Positions 35,999-45,136 of a stretch of 64,000 nt of DNA are shown here, in pieces. Under the pieces are notes generated by a model. The model had not been told where the DNA came from and did not search any database. It saw only the letters and a program-made list of their open reading frames with translations. The DNA comes from Streptomyces sp. NBC_01451 (GTDB lineage Bacteria; Actinomycetota; Actinomycetes; Streptomycetales; Streptomycetaceae): NCBI RefSeq assembly GCF_036227485.1, contig NZ_CP109479.1:4092001-4156000 (forward strand). The letters are read 5' to 3'. The position numbers were made by a program, and so were the translations under genes. The first letter of the stretch is position 1; every line of letters starts with the position of its first letter.

Positions 35999-36793
35999 AT
36001 GCGCCGCGCCCACCTCCTCTTCACCGCCGCTCTCGTGCTCTGCACTGCCTGTTCCGGCGGTCCGGACAGTGACTCGGGGAAGAGTGCGGAGGAAGCGGTG
36101 GATCACGGGGCGGCCGTGCGCTCCGCGATCGCGAGGACGAGCGCGGACAGTGCCCGCGTGGACGAGAAGATCGAGCTGCGGTCCGCCGACAGCCCCACGA
36201 CGTACGTGTTCGCGATCGCCGGTGCCTTCGACCTCGGGGGCGACAGGGGCCGGCTCACGGTGGAGCTTCAGGACAGCGGCATGGACCCTGTCGAGGAGGT
36301 CTTCGTCGACGACACCGTCTATGTGCGGGGCTCGCGGACCGTGGACGAGGGCGAGTGGGCCTCGGCCGTCCGGAGCGAGGCCCTGACCCGCTATTTCCTG
36401 CGGGCGCCACTGAACGACCCCGAGCACCTGCTCCGCCAGACGAAGGCGATGCGGCAGGTGACGAACGAGGGCGAGGAACAGGTGAACGGCGCCCCCGCGG
36501 TGCACTACCGGGGCACGATCGACCACGCCACCGCGACGCTCCGGATGACGGCGGAGACGAAGCAGGGGCTGGACGCGATGCGCGAGAAACTGGGCGACGA
36601 CGTGCCCGTCTTCGCGGATGTGTGGGTCGACGGGAAAGGGCGCGCCGTCCAGGCACGGCTGTCCTACTACGGCGGCATGAAGGCCACGACGACGATGACG
36701 CTGTCGGACTTCGGGACGCCGGTGAAGGCCGAGGCTCCGCCGGCCGAGCAGGTCGTCCCGGTGACGGCGGGCGAGGACGTCCTGCTGGCCTGA
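35999..36793 (+). CDS. Lipoprotein of the LppX/LprAFG-like or DUF1396 type
   Basis: 264 aa. The signal peptide ends in a lipobox (FTAALVLCTAC-S, lipidated Cys at about residue 18), then an acidic linker. The mature domain holds FAIAGAFDLGGDRGRLTVELQ and VDDTVYVRGSRTVDEGEWAS, with a C-terminal VDGKGRAVQARLSYYGGM and STVTMTLSDFG-like strand. This pattern matches membrane-anchored Streptomyces lipoproteins with an LppX-like half-barrel that may bind lipids. ATG 35999 is preceded by CCGGAG. It is monocistronic. Confidence 0.82.
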   Translation: MRRAHLLFTAALVLCTACSGGPDSDSGKSAEEAVDHGAAVRSAIARTSADSARVDEKIELRSADSPTTYVFAIAGAFDLGGDRGRLTVELQDSGMDPVEEVFVDDTVYVRGSRTVDEGEWASAVRSEALTRYFLRAPLNDPEHLLRQTKAMRQVTNEGEEQVNGAPAVHYRGTIDHATATLRMTAETKQGLDAMREKLGDDVPVFADVWVDGKGRAVQARLSYYGGMKATTTMTLSDFGTPVKAEAPPAEQVVPVTAGEDVLLA

Positions 36794-36824
36794 GCGGGGA
36801 CGGCCCCGGCGGTCGTCAGCTCCC

Positions 36825-38219
36825 TCAGGCCGGGGCTGCCACCACCCGGGCCGGACCGCGCCGCCGTATCACCAGCGCCATCAGCGCCGCAGCCGCGCAC
36901 AGGGCCCCCGACGCGTACCAGACCACGTCGTACGCCCCGAAGACGTCCCGGGCCAGGCCGCCCAGGAACGCCACGAGGGCCGCGCCGACCTGGTGGGAGG
37001 CGAGGACCCAGCCGAAGACGATCGCGCTGTCGTCGCCGTAGTGCTCGCGGCACAGGGCGACGGTGGGCGGGACCGTGGCGACCCAGTCGAGGCCGTAGAA
37101 GACGATGAAGAAGATCATCGGTGGGTGGACGGTGGGCGCGAGCAGCATCGGGAGGAAGAGGAGCGAGACGCCGCGCAGCGCGTAGTAGACGGCCAACAGC
37201 CTGCGCGGGTCGTAGCGGTCGGTGAACCAGCCGGAGGCGATCGTGCCGACCACGTCGAAGACCCCGATGACGGCGAGCAGTGAGGCGGCGGCCGTGATGG
37301 GCATGCCGTGGTCGTGGGCGGCGGGCACGAAGTGGGTCTGGATCAGGCCGTTGGTGGAGGCCCCGCAGATCGCGAAGGTGCCGGCGAGGAGCCAGAACGG
37401 GCCGGTGCGAACCGCCGACAGCAGCACCTTGACCGTCCGTCGCGCGGCGCCCTGCACGGGGGGCGGTTTCGGTACGAACTCCTGCGCGCCGTAAGGCTTC
37501 AGGCCCACGTCCGCCGGGTGGTCGCGCAGCAGCAGCCAGACGAAGGGGATGACCGTCAGGGCCGCCAGGGACACCGTCACCGCCGCCGGGCGCCAGTCGT
37601 GCGTCTCGATGATCCACGACAGCAGGGGCAGGAAGATCAGCTGGCCGGAGGCCGAGGCGGCGGTCAGGATGCCCGTCACCAGGCCCCGCCGCTCGGTGAA
37701 CCAGCGGTTGGTGACCGTCGCCGCGAAGGCGAGCGCCATCGAACCGGTGCCCAGGCCGACCAACAGGCCCCAGCACAGCATCAGTTGCCAGGCCGCCGTC
37801 ATCCACACGGTCAGGCCGGAGCCGAGCGCGATGACCGCGAGGGCGACCGCGACGACCCGCCGGATGCCGAAGCGGTCCATCAGGGCGGCGGCGAAGGGCG
37901 CCGTGAGCCCGTACAGCGCGAGGTTGATGGAGACGGCGGCGCCGATCGTGCCCCGCGACCAGTCGAATTCGTCGTGGAGCGGGTCAATGAGCAGCCCGGG
38001 CAGGGAGCGGAAGGCGGCGGCGCCGATGATCGTCACGAACGCGACGGCGGCGACGAACCAGGCCCGGTGGACGCGGAGGCGCGAGGCCCGGCCGGGCTTC
38101 CGGAGGCGGCCGGGGGCATCAGCGGCGTCGGCGGCACCGATGGCCGCATCGGTGGCGTCGGCAGCGCCTGTGGCGGCATCGGCTGCGGCATCGGGTGTCT
38201 GTCTGGAGGTCGTCGTCAC
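36825..38219 (-). CDS. Major facilitator superfamily transporter (OFA/monocarboxylate-like)
   Basis: 464 aa with 12 predicted helices, beginning AWFVAAVAFVTIIGAAAFRSLPGLL after a 50-residue Ala/Asp-rich cytosolic extension encoded by a small repeat (AADAATGAADATDAAIGAADAADA). The inter-helix motif DRFGIRRVVA (loop 2-3) and a long central cytoplasmic loop are present. It fits the oxalate:formate/monocarboxylate antiporter group. The GTG at 38219 was taken as start. It is divergent from the GlxA-type regulator at 38291, which probably controls it. Confidence 0.88.
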   Translation of the reverse strand: MTTTSRQTPDAAADAATGAADATDAAIGAADAADAPGRLRKPGRASRLRVHRAWFVAAVAFVTIIGAAAFRSLPGLLIDPLHDEFDWSRGTIGAAVSINLALYGLTAPFAAALMDRFGIRRVVAVALAVIALGSGLTVWMTAAWQLMLCWGLLVGLGTGSMALAFAATVTNRWFTERRGLVTGILTAASASGQLIFLPLLSWIIETHDWRPAAVTVSLAALTVIPFVWLLLRDHPADVGLKPYGAQEFVPKPPPVQGAARRTVKVLLSAVRTGPFWLLAGTFAICGASTNGLIQTHFVPAAHDHGMPITAAASLLAVIGVFDVVGTIASGWFTDRYDPRRLLAVYYALRGVSLLFLPMLLAPTVHPPMIFFIVFYGLDWVATVPPTVALCREHYGDDSAIVFGWVLASHQVGAALVAFLGGLARDVFGAYDVVWYASGALCAAAALMALVIRRRGPARVVAAPA

Positions 38220-38290
38220 GCTGTCAAGCTTCCGAGCTGCGAACTCTCCGAGCGAGTGGCCGGAAGGACAGCATTCGCTAGGATCGGGCC

Positions 38291-39358
38291 ATGCCCCTGT
38301 CGCAGCGAGACACAGACACCCGGGAAGACCCGGGCTTCCGCCCCCACCGCGTCGTCGTCCTCGCCCTCGACGGGGTGCTTCCCTTCGAGCTGGGCATCCC
38401 GCACCGCATCTTCGGCCGCCCCAGGGACGCCCGGCGCCGACGCCTGTACGAGGTCGTGACCTGCTCGGTCCGCCCGCCGGGCCCGGTCGAGACCGACGCC
38501 GACTTCGCCATCCAGGTCGCCCACGGCCCGGAGGCCCTGGCCACCGCCGACACGGTGATCGTCCCGGCGTCCTACGAACTCGGCCCGGTCTTCGAGGAGG
38601 GCGTGCTGACCGACGAGCTGACCGCCGCCCTCGCCCACGTCCGGCCCGGTACCCGGCTCGCCTCCATCTGCACCGGCGTGTACGTGCTCGCCGCGGCCGG
38701 CCTGCTGGACGGGCGCCCGGCCACCACGCACTGGGCCGACGCCGAGCACTTCCAGCGGCTCTTCCCGAAGATCCGGGTCGACGCCGACGTCCTGTACATC
38801 GACGACGGCGACGTGCTGACCTCGGCCGGCGTCGCGGCCGGGGTCGACCTGTGCCTGCACATGGTGCGCCGCGACCACGGCACCGCCGTCGCCAACGAGG
38901 TGGCCCGTCGTACGGTCGTACCGCCCCACCGCGACGGCGGGCAGGCGCAGTACATCCAACGCCCGGTACCTGAACCCCAGTTGGCGACCACGACCACCGC
39001 CCGCGCCTGGGCGCTCGGCCGCCTCCACGAACCGCTCCAGCTGCGCGACATGGCCGAGCAGGAGTCGATGTCGGTACGTACGTTCACGCGCCGGTTCCGC
39101 GAGGAGGTCGGCGTCAGCCCCGGCCAGTGGCTCACCCGGCAGCGCGTGGAGCGGGCCCGGCACCTCCTGGAGTCCACCGACCTGTCCGTCGACCAGGTGG
39201 CCGGCGACGCGGGCTTCGGCACGGCCCAGTCGATGCGGCAGCACCTACAGGCGACCCTCGGTGTCACCCCCACCTCGTATCGCCGCACCTTCCGGGCCGG
39301 GGGCGCCGGGGGTGCCGGGACGGCGGGGAGCGACCGTACCGCCGACCGAACCGGCTGA
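38291..39358 (+). CDS. GlxA-family transcriptional regulator (DJ-1/PfpI plus AraC)
   Basis: 355 aa. The DJ-1/PfpI amidase-like domain covers about 18-190 (VVVLALDGVLPFELGIPHRIFG, RLASICTGVYVLAAAGLLDGRPATTHW with the elbow Cys). The AraC double helix-turn-helix is at about 235-335 (MSVRTFTRRFREEVGVSPGQWLTRQRVERARHLLESTDLSVDQVAGDAGFGTAQSMRQHLQATLGVTPTSYRR). The final 20 residues are Gly/Ala/Thr-rich. It is divergent from the MFS transporter, its probable target. Its 3' end overlaps the converging second MFS gene by 114 bp. Confidence 0.9.
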   Translation: MPLSQRDTDTREDPGFRPHRVVVLALDGVLPFELGIPHRIFGRPRDARRRRLYEVVTCSVRPPGPVETDADFAIQVAHGPEALATADTVIVPASYELGPVFEEGVLTDELTAALAHVRPGTRLASICTGVYVLAAAGLLDGRPATTHWADAEHFQRLFPKIRVDADVLYIDDGDVLTSAGVAAGVDLCLHMVRRDHGTAVANEVARRTVVPPHRDGGQAQYIQRPVPEPQLATTTTARAWALGRLHEPLQLRDMAEQESMSVRTFTRRFREEVGVSPGQWLTRQRVERARHLLESTDLSVDQVAGDAGFGTAQSMRQHLQATLGVTPTSYRRTFRAGGAGGAGTAGSDRTADRTG

Positions 39359-40675
39359 ACCGGCTGAACCGGCTGAGCGACCGGAACCAGCCGTGCCCGC
39401 CACACCCTCCATACCTGCCGCACCAGTCGCACCAGTCGCACCAGTCGCACCAGTCGCACCAGTCGTAACGACCGTGTCGGCGCCCCGCGTCGTACGCCCC
39501 GCGCGGCGGACCTCGCCCCACCAGCCGACCGCCGTGAGCGCCAGGGTCAGGCCCACACCGGCCAGGATGGCGTTGGACGGTGCCGTCACGTGCAGCAGGG
39601 CGCCGGCGAGCGACCCGGTGGCGGCGTAACCCGCGCCGGCGGCGGCGTACATGACGGAGTAGCCCGCGGCCAGGATGCTCGGTGGGAGGGCGTCGCGCAG
39701 GGCCAGGTTGCGGTTGAGGAGCCCGCCCGACTGGAGCATGCCGCCCACCACCAGGGCCGCCGCGATCCCGGCCGTGTCGGGGATCAGCGCGACCAGCGTC
39801 ACGCATGCCGACATCCCGCAGATCAGCACGGCACCGCGGGTGCGCGGCAGCCCCGGCCAGTCGCGCAGTCCATAGAGGAGCGCGCCGAGCCCGCCGCCCA
39901 CGGCCAGTCCCGTCAGCAGCGGGCCGGACCAGCCGACACGGATGCCGCGCTGTTCGAGGAGGGCCGGGAGGACCAGTTCGGCCAGACCGAGCAGCGCGAG
40001 ACCCGCCGCACCCGTGACGAACACCGGCCAGGCACCGGCCAGCACCCGGATCGGCGACCGGCCCGCCCGCTGCTCCCCGCCCTTCGTGGTGTCCGGGTCG
40101 TCGGCCTTCCAGCCGGCCGGGAGCAGCCACAGGCCCGCGACCGCCGAGGCCATCAGGGCCGCCGCGAGCAGCAGCGGGACGTACGGCGCGACGCCGAGGG
40201 CCAGGCCGGTGACGGCGGCGGGCGAGACGGCCCAGATGCCGGACACGAGTATGGACTCGGTGGACAGTGCCTGCGTCACGGCGCGTTCCGGGACCAGGTC
40301 GGTGAGCAGCGCGCGCAGGCTGCCGGCCGACGCTGCCGGGGCGGCCCCGGCCAGGAACGCGAACGCGGCGAGGACCACGAAATGCGCCTCGGGAAGCGCC
40401 CCGAGGCCCACGAATCCGGCGCATCCGGCCGCGAGGCCCGTGGCCAGCTGGGGGCGGGCGTGTTCGGGACGCAGCCGCATGCCGAGGACCGGGGCGCCGA
40501 TGATCTCGCCGATCACATAGACCGCGGCGAGGACCGCGCCCAGCGCATAGCCTCCGGGGCGTTCGCGCACCAGGAACACCAGGGCCAGCGGTGTCATGGC
40601 CACGGGCATGCGGGCGCCCACGGAGGTACAGGCCCAGATGAGGACCTGCTTCGAGGCGACGTCGCGATAGCTCAT
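39245..40675 (-). CDS. MFS transporter with collagen-like Gly-X-Y tail
   Basis: 476 aa. Residues 1-395 form a 12-helix major facilitator (VLIWACTSVGARMPVAMTPLALVFLVRERPGGYALG; LAGAAPAASAGSLRALLTDLVPERAVTQALSTESILVSG). The last about 75 residues are low complexity in Gly-X-Y triplets (GATGATGATGATGAAG, GSAGSAGSV, GTPGAPGPEG), encoded partly by five copies of a 9-bp unit. This tail overlaps the regulator gene on the opposite strand. Function of the transporter core is unknown, probably drug or metabolite efflux. It starts at an ATG 66 bp after the Zn-ADH side gap begins. Confidence 0.82.
   Translation of the reverse strand: MSYRDVASKQVLIWACTSVGARMPVAMTPLALVFLVRERPGGYALGAVLAAVYVIGEIIGAPVLGMRLRPEHARPQLATGLAAGCAGFVGLGALPEAHFVVLAAFAFLAGAAPAASAGSLRALLTDLVPERAVTQALSTESILVSGIWAVSPAAVTGLALGVAPYVPLLLAAALMASAVAGLWLLPAGWKADDPDTTKGGEQRAGRSPIRVLAGAWPVFVTGAAGLALLGLAELVLPALLEQRGIRVGWSGPLLTGLAVGGGLGALLYGLRDWPGLPRTRGAVLICGMSACVTLVALIPDTAGIAAALVVGGMLQSGGLLNRNLALRDALPPSILAAGYSVMYAAAGAGYAATGSLAGALLHVTAPSNAILAGVGLTLALTAVGWWGEVRRAGRTTRGADTVVTTGATGATGATGATGAAGMEGVAGTAGSGRSAGSAGSAGSVGGTVAPRRPGTPGAPGPEGAAIRGGGDTEGRL
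39419..39467. repeat. Five tandem 9-bp units (GCACCAGTC) in the MFS tail
   Basis: The unit GCACCAGTC repeats five times without interruption; on the minus strand it encodes Ala-Thr-Gly triplets. A related CCGGCTGAA unit repeats three times just upstream at about 39350-39380. Both can expand or contract in frame, changing the tail length. Confidence 0.85.
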
Positions 40676-40866
40676 GGGCCGAAGGTAGAGGTCGGCACCG
40701 ACAATGCCCCAGGTGTTTTCCGGCGCCTGTGGACAACTCCTGGCATGCGCACACTCAAAGCGCCCGAACCGGAGCCTCTTCCCTCAAGCCCATGGCCTTC
40801 CCGCAGGCCATGGCCTTTCCCTGAGCCAGTGCCTCTTCCCGAGCCGGGAGGCCGGCACCCCTCGGA

Positions 40867-41916
40867 TCAGAAGGTCAGCACCCCCCGGGCCACCCGCCCC
40901 GCCTCCGCGTCCCCGACCGCCTTCTCGAAGTCCTCGACGGGGTACGTCTCCGTCACCAACTCGTCGAGCAGCAGCCGCCCTTCGCGGTACAGGTCGGCGT
41001 AGAGCGGGATGTCCCGCTGGGGGCGGGAGGAGCCGTAGCGGCAGCCGAGGATCGACTTGTCCAGGAACATCGACGAGACGACGAAGGACGCCTCGGCCGT
41101 GGCCGAGGGGACGCCGAGCAGGACCGCCTGGCCGTGCCGGTCGAGCAGGTCGACGGCCTGCCGGATGAGTTCGACCCGGCCGACGCACTCGAAGACATGG
41201 TCCGCGCCCGTCGGCAGCACGTCCCGTACGCCCTCCGTCGAGGTCAGGAAGTGGGTCGCGCCGAACCGCCGGGCCATCGCCTCCTTCGCCGGGTTGGCGT
41301 CCACGGCGACGATCCGCGAGGCGCCCGCGATCCGCGCGCCCTGGAGGACGTTCAGCCCGACCCCGCCCGTGCCGATCACCACGACGCTGTCCCCGCGGTC
41401 CACCCGGGCCCGGTTGAGCACGGCACCCACGCCGGTCAGCACCCCGCACCCGATGAGCGCGGCCGACGGCATCGGGATGTCCTTCGGGATGCGTACCGCC
41501 TGCACGGCCTTCACCACCGTGCGTTCCGCGAAGGCGGAGTTGGACGCGAACTGGAACACCGGCCGGCCGCCCCGCGTGAAGGGCCGCCCCGGCCGCCCGA
41601 TCGACTGCCGGCACATGGTCGGCCGCCCCCGGTCGCACTCCGCGCACGCCCCGCAGTTCGCGAGCGTCGACAGGGCCACATGGTCCCCGGGCGCGACATG
41701 CGTGACACCGGCCCCGACGGCCTCCACCACGCCCGCGCCCTCATGGCCGAGCACGACGGGGACGGGGAAGGGGATGGTCCCGTCCACCACCGACAGGTCG
41801 CTGTGGCACAGGCCCGCCGCCGAGATCGCGACCAGCACCTCTCCGGCTCCCGGCTCCCTCACCTCCAGGTCGTCGACGACCTGGATCTGCTTACCGTCGA
41901 ACAGCACACCGCGCAT
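40867..41916 (-). CDS. Zinc-dependent alcohol dehydrogenase (MDR, class III-like)
   Basis: 349 aa. The catalytic zinc ligands are visible in GLCHSDLSVVDG (Cys38) and GHEGAGVVEAVG (His-Glu). The structural zinc CxxCxxC-type run is NCGACAECDRGRPTMC. The Rossmann motif is VVVIGTGGVGLNVLQGARIAGASRIVAVDANP. This pattern fits AdhD/mycothiol-dependent-type NAD dehydrogenases. Its ATG shares one base with the stop of the acyl-CoA dehydrogenase gene. It is the last gene of the SDR-FadE-ADH operon controlled from palindrome G. Predicted role: oxidise a pathway alcohol or aldehyde. Confidence 0.92.
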   Translation of the reverse strand: MRGVLFDGKQIQVVDDLEVREPGAGEVLVAISAAGLCHSDLSVVDGTIPFPVPVVLGHEGAGVVEAVGAGVTHVAPGDHVALSTLANCGACAECDRGRPTMCRQSIGRPGRPFTRGGRPVFQFASNSAFAERTVVKAVQAVRIPKDIPMPSAALIGCGVLTGVGAVLNRARVDRGDSVVVIGTGGVGLNVLQGARIAGASRIVAVDANPAKEAMARRFGATHFLTSTEGVRDVLPTGADHVFECVGRVELIRQAVDLLDRHGQAVLLGVPSATAEASFVVSSMFLDKSILGCRYGSSRPQRDIPLYADLYREGRLLLDELVTETYPVEDFEKAVGDAEAGRVARGVLTF

Positions 41917-43067
41917 CAGACGACTCCCTTGGGCTCCCTGGGCAGACCGAGCACGCGCTCGGCGATGATCGTGCGCTGGATCTGGTCGGAGCCGCCGTAG
42001 ATCGTGTCGGCCCGGGAGAACATGAACAGGTGCTGCGCGGCGTCGAGTTCGTACGGCGCGGCGGCCGACCACTCCACCGGGCCGACCCCGGCCGCCGCGC
42101 CCCGCACGAGCATCGCCAGCTCTCCCAGCCGCTGGTGCCACCCGCCCCACAGCAGTTTCGCCACGCTTGGCGCCCCGGCGTCCCCCGAACTGCCCAGTGT
42201 GCGCAGGGCGTTCCAGCGCATCACCCGCAACTCGGCCCACTGCCGCACGAGTCGCTCCCGTACGACGGGATCGGCCACCGCACCGCTGTCGACGGCCGCC
42301 CGCACCACTCGCTCCAACTCCCGGGCGAACCCGATCTGTTGGGCGAGTGTGGAAACCCCCCGCTCGAACCCGAGCAGGCTCATCGCGACGCCCCAGCCGG
42401 CGCCCTCGGCCCCGACGAGGTGCTCCGCGCGTGCGTGTGCCCCGTCGAAGAAGACCTCGTTGAATTCGCTGGTCCCGGTCAGCTGCCGGATCGGCCGGAC
42501 CTCGATCCGCCCCGGCTGGTCCATCGGAACGAGCAGAAAACTGAGCCCGTGATGACGGACGGACCCCGCTTCCGTCCGGGCGAGCACGAAGCACCAGTCC
42601 GCCTCGTGGGCGAGGGACGTCCAGATCTTCTGCCCGGTGATCCGGTACGTCCCGTCGGCGGCCCGCTCGGCCTTCGTGCTCACCCCTGCCAGGTCCGAGC
42701 CCGCGCCGGGCTCGCTGTATCCCTGGCACCAGAGTTCCTCGCCCGCCGCGACCGGCGGCAGGAACCGGGCCCGCTGTTCATCGGTACCGTGCGCGAGAAG
42801 CGTCGGGGCGAGAAGATTCTCCCCGATGTGCCCGGACCGCGCAGGCGCCCCCGACCGGGCGTACTCCTCGGCCCAGACGACCTGTTGGGTAAGACTGGCG
42901 GCCCGGTTCCCGAACCCGGTCTCCCCCCAGGAAAGCCCGATCCACCCGGCCTTCCCGAGAATCCGCTCCCATCCGCGCCGATCAAGATCCCCATCGACAT
43001 GCGCACCAAGCCAGGCCCGAACTTCCGCCCGAAACTCCTCATCCCCGACGCCGAATCCAAACTCCAC
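41916..43067 (-). CDS. Acyl-CoA dehydrogenase (alpha-type FadE)
   Basis: 383 aa. It has the flavin-binding segment LWCQGYSEPGAGSDLAGVSTKAERAADGTYRITGQKIWTS and the C-terminal TIYGGSDQIQRTIIAERVLGLPREP. The usual catalytic YEG reads YGG, so any base must come from elsewhere, as in FadE28-like subunits of heterotetrameric dehydrogenases. It probably pairs with a beta-type subunit such as 19820-21052 or 46572-47477. It lies 106 bp downstream of the SDR gene in the same operon, with a dispersed repeat in the gap. Confidence 0.9.
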   Translation of the reverse strand: MEFGFGVGDEEFRAEVRAWLGAHVDGDLDRRGWERILGKAGWIGLSWGETGFGNRAASLTQQVVWAEEYARSGAPARSGHIGENLLAPTLLAHGTDEQRARFLPPVAAGEELWCQGYSEPGAGSDLAGVSTKAERAADGTYRITGQKIWTSLAHEADWCFVLARTEAGSVRHHGLSFLLVPMDQPGRIEVRPIRQLTGTSEFNEVFFDGAHARAEHLVGAEGAGWGVAMSLLGFERGVSTLAQQIGFARELERVVRAAVDSGAVADPVVRERLVRQWAELRVMRWNALRTLGSSGDAGAPSVAKLLWGGWHQRLGELAMLVRGAAAGVGPVEWSAAAPYELDAAQHLFMFSRADTIYGGSDQIQRTIIAERVLGLPREPKGVV

Positions 43068-43173
43068 AGGGCTCTCCTCTCAACACAGGACGCGACCGAC
43101 GCCCTAGGGGCGCGGGGAACTGCGCGATCAACCACAACGAACCCGCACCCGCCAGCCAACCCGCACTCCCGAG
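43068..43173. repeat. Dispersed Streptomyces intergenic repeat between SDR and FadE genes
   Basis: The stretch CCCTAGGGGCGCGGGGAACT with following GCGCGATCAACC around 43102-43135 is another of the short repeats scattered between Streptomyces genes (recalled). It has a small hairpin (CCCTAGGG) and may act as a partial terminator inside the operon. Confidence 0.6.
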
Positions 43174-44094
43174 TTACTGGGCGTTCGGCCGCGCCCCACC
43201 CCGCGCCGCCTCCTCCATCCGCTCCAACTGCAAAAGCATCGGCATCGGGTCCACCCCCACCGACCCCGGCAGGAACTCCGCGATCGTCTCCGGTGTCCAC
43301 CCGCCGGAGGCAGACGCATACGCCGCCCGCAACTCCCTCGGCTGCGCCCACACCGCGATCTTCGGCCCCGCGACCGTGTACACCTGCCCGGTGATCCGCT
43401 GCTCCTTCGCCCGGTCGGACAGCAGGTACACGACCAGGGCCGCCACGTCCTCCGGTTCGCCGATCTCCGCCAGTTCCATGGGCACGTTCGCCGACATCCG
43501 CGTACGCGCGACCGGCGCCACCGCGTTGGCGGTCACCCCGTACTTGTGGAGGCCCAGCGCGGCACTCCGTACGAGCGAGATGATCCCGCCCTTCGCCGCG
43601 CTGTAGTTGGCCTGCGACACCGACCCCTGGTGGTTTCCGCTGGTGAAGCCGATCAGCGTCCCGGCCCGCTGCTTCCGCATCACCGCCGAAGCCGCCCGGA
43701 ACACGGTGAACGTGCCCTTCAGATGAGTGGCGACGACCGGGTCCCACTCCTCCTCGGACATGTTGAACAGCATCCGCTCGCGCAGGATCCCGGCGACGCA
43801 CACGACACCGTCCAGGCGCCCGTACGAGGACAGCGCCACGTCCACGACCCGCTGGCCGCCGGCCATGGTGGACACGTCGTCGGCCACCGCGACCGCGTCG
43901 CCGCCCGCCGCCTCGATCTCCTTGACGATGCCGTCGGCGATCTCGCTCGTCGGCGAGCCGCCGTCGATGGAGACCCCGTAGTCGTTGACGACGACGCGCG
44001 CTCCCTCGGCTGCCGCGCCCAGTGCCACCGCCCGGCCGATCCCCCGGCCGGCACCCGTCACGGCGACCACCTTGCCTGCCAAGAAGTTCCCCAT
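43174..44094 (-). CDS. Short-chain dehydrogenase/reductase, likely 3-hydroxyacyl-CoA dehydrogenase
   Basis: 306 aa with NAD-binding TGAGRGIGRA (about 14-23), NDYGV, and the catalytic YSAAKGG (Tyr/Lys). The SIDGGSPTSEIADGIVKEIEAAGGDAVAVADDVS region and the about 50-residue C-terminal extension (AAYASASGGWTPETIAEFLPG) resemble the dehydrogenase unit of multifunctional beta-oxidation proteins (MFE-2/ChsB1-like). It is first in its operon, with palindrome G between it and the divergent cyclase gene. Likely role: NAD-dependent oxidation of a beta-hydroxyacyl-CoA. Confidence 0.92.
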   Translation of the reverse strand: MGNFLAGKVVAVTGAGRGIGRAVALGAAAEGARVVVNDYGVSIDGGSPTSEIADGIVKEIEAAGGDAVAVADDVSTMAGGQRVVDVALSSYGRLDGVVCVAGILRERMLFNMSEEEWDPVVATHLKGTFTVFRAASAVMRKQRAGTLIGFTSGNHQGSVSQANYSAAKGGIISLVRSAALGLHKYGVTANAVAPVARTRMSANVPMELAEIGEPEDVAALVVYLLSDRAKEQRITGQVYTVAGPKIAVWAQPRELRAAYASASGGWTPETIAEFLPGSVGVDPMPMLLQLERMEEAARGGARPNAQ

Positions 44095-44116
44095 GTCCGG
44101 CCCCTTCCCGCGGTTT

Positions 44117-44131
44117 CTGACGGACCGTTAG
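44117..44131. promoter_or_regulatory. Regulon palindrome, site G
   Basis: CTGACGGACCGTTAG, one arm mismatch, 23 bp before the SDR start and 70 bp before the cyclase start. Confidence 0.78.
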
Positions 44132-44200
44132 ATTTTATGACCCGTCGGATATCCGGAGGCAAGCCCCGGGAGCGACCGGACTCCAGGAAGGACCGGACTC

Positions 44201-45136
44201 ATGTCATTGCCGGCCGAGTTCCACGCCATCGCCAAACGCGTGAACAACTGGGGGCGTTGGGGGGCGGACGACGAGATCGGCACCCTCAACCTCATCACCG
44301 ACGCCGTCGTGCGCGAGGCCGCCGCGACCGTCCGCACCGGGCACCGCGTCCCCCTCGCCCTCCCGCTGGAGCAGGACGGCGTCCAGACGGGAGCGATTCC
44401 GGGCCGGGTGAACCCCGTGCACTCCATGGTCCAGATCAACCAGGAACTGTTCGGACCGCCGGGCGGCGGAACCGTCGCGACCAGCGACGACATCGTGACC
44501 ATGGGACTCCAGTGCGCGACCCACTGGGACGCCCTCGCTCACGCCTCCCACTCCGGGAAGCTCTACAACGGGCGTCCGGCGGACACGATCACGGCCCACG
44601 GCGGCGCCGAGTTCACCGGCATCGACAAGGCCCGGCACATCGTCTCGCGCGGGGTGCTGCTGGACGTGGCCCGCGCGCGGGGCGTCGACCGGCTCGACGG
44701 GGGGCACGCGGTGACCCCGGAGGACCTGGACGCGGCGGAGGAACTGGCGGGCACACGCGTGCGTGCCGGTGACATCGTGCTCGTACGGACCGGGCAGATC
44801 CAGGTGTACCTGGCGGGCGACAAGCACGGGTACATGTATCCCTCGCCCGGGCTGTCGGTCCGTACGCCGGAGTGGTTCCACGCGCGGGATGTGGCGGCCG
44901 TCGCGAACGACACGCTCACCTTTGAGATATTTCCACCTGAATCGAATGATCTATGGATGCCCGTACACGCGCTCGACCTGGTGGAGATGGGGATGCCGCA
45001 GGGCCAGAACTGGAATCTCGAAAAGTTGTCCACAGCCTGTGGACAAGAGGGCCGGTACGAGTTCCTGCTGTCGGCGACGCCGGAGCCGTTCACGGGGGCC
45101 ACGGGTGGTCCCGTGGCCCCCGTGGCGATCCTCTGA
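44201..45136 (+). CDS. Cyclase-family protein (kynurenine-formamidase-like metal hydrolase)
   Basis: 311 aa. The metal-binding HWDALAH motif (GLQCATHWDALAHASHSG) and the LVRTGQIQVYL and DLVEMGMPQGQNWNLEKLS segments match the cyclase/KynB-like family that hydrolyses cyclic or formylated substrates. The N-terminus WGRWGADDEIGTLNLIT is the standard family start. The ATG has AGGAAGGA upstream. It is divergent from the SDR operon and shares palindrome G. Probable role: ring or lactone hydrolysis in the pathway (inference). Confidence 0.9.
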   Translation: MSLPAEFHAIAKRVNNWGRWGADDEIGTLNLITDAVVREAAATVRTGHRVPLALPLEQDGVQTGAIPGRVNPVHSMVQINQELFGPPGGGTVATSDDIVTMGLQCATHWDALAHASHSGKLYNGRPADTITAHGGAEFTGIDKARHIVSRGVLLDVARARGVDRLDGGHAVTPEDLDAAEELAGTRVRAGDIVLVRTGQIQVYLAGDKHGYMYPSPGLSVRTPEWFHARDVAAVANDTLTFEIFPPESNDLWMPVHALDLVEMGMPQGQNWNLEKLSTACGQEGRYEFLLSATPEPFTGATGGPVAPVAIL

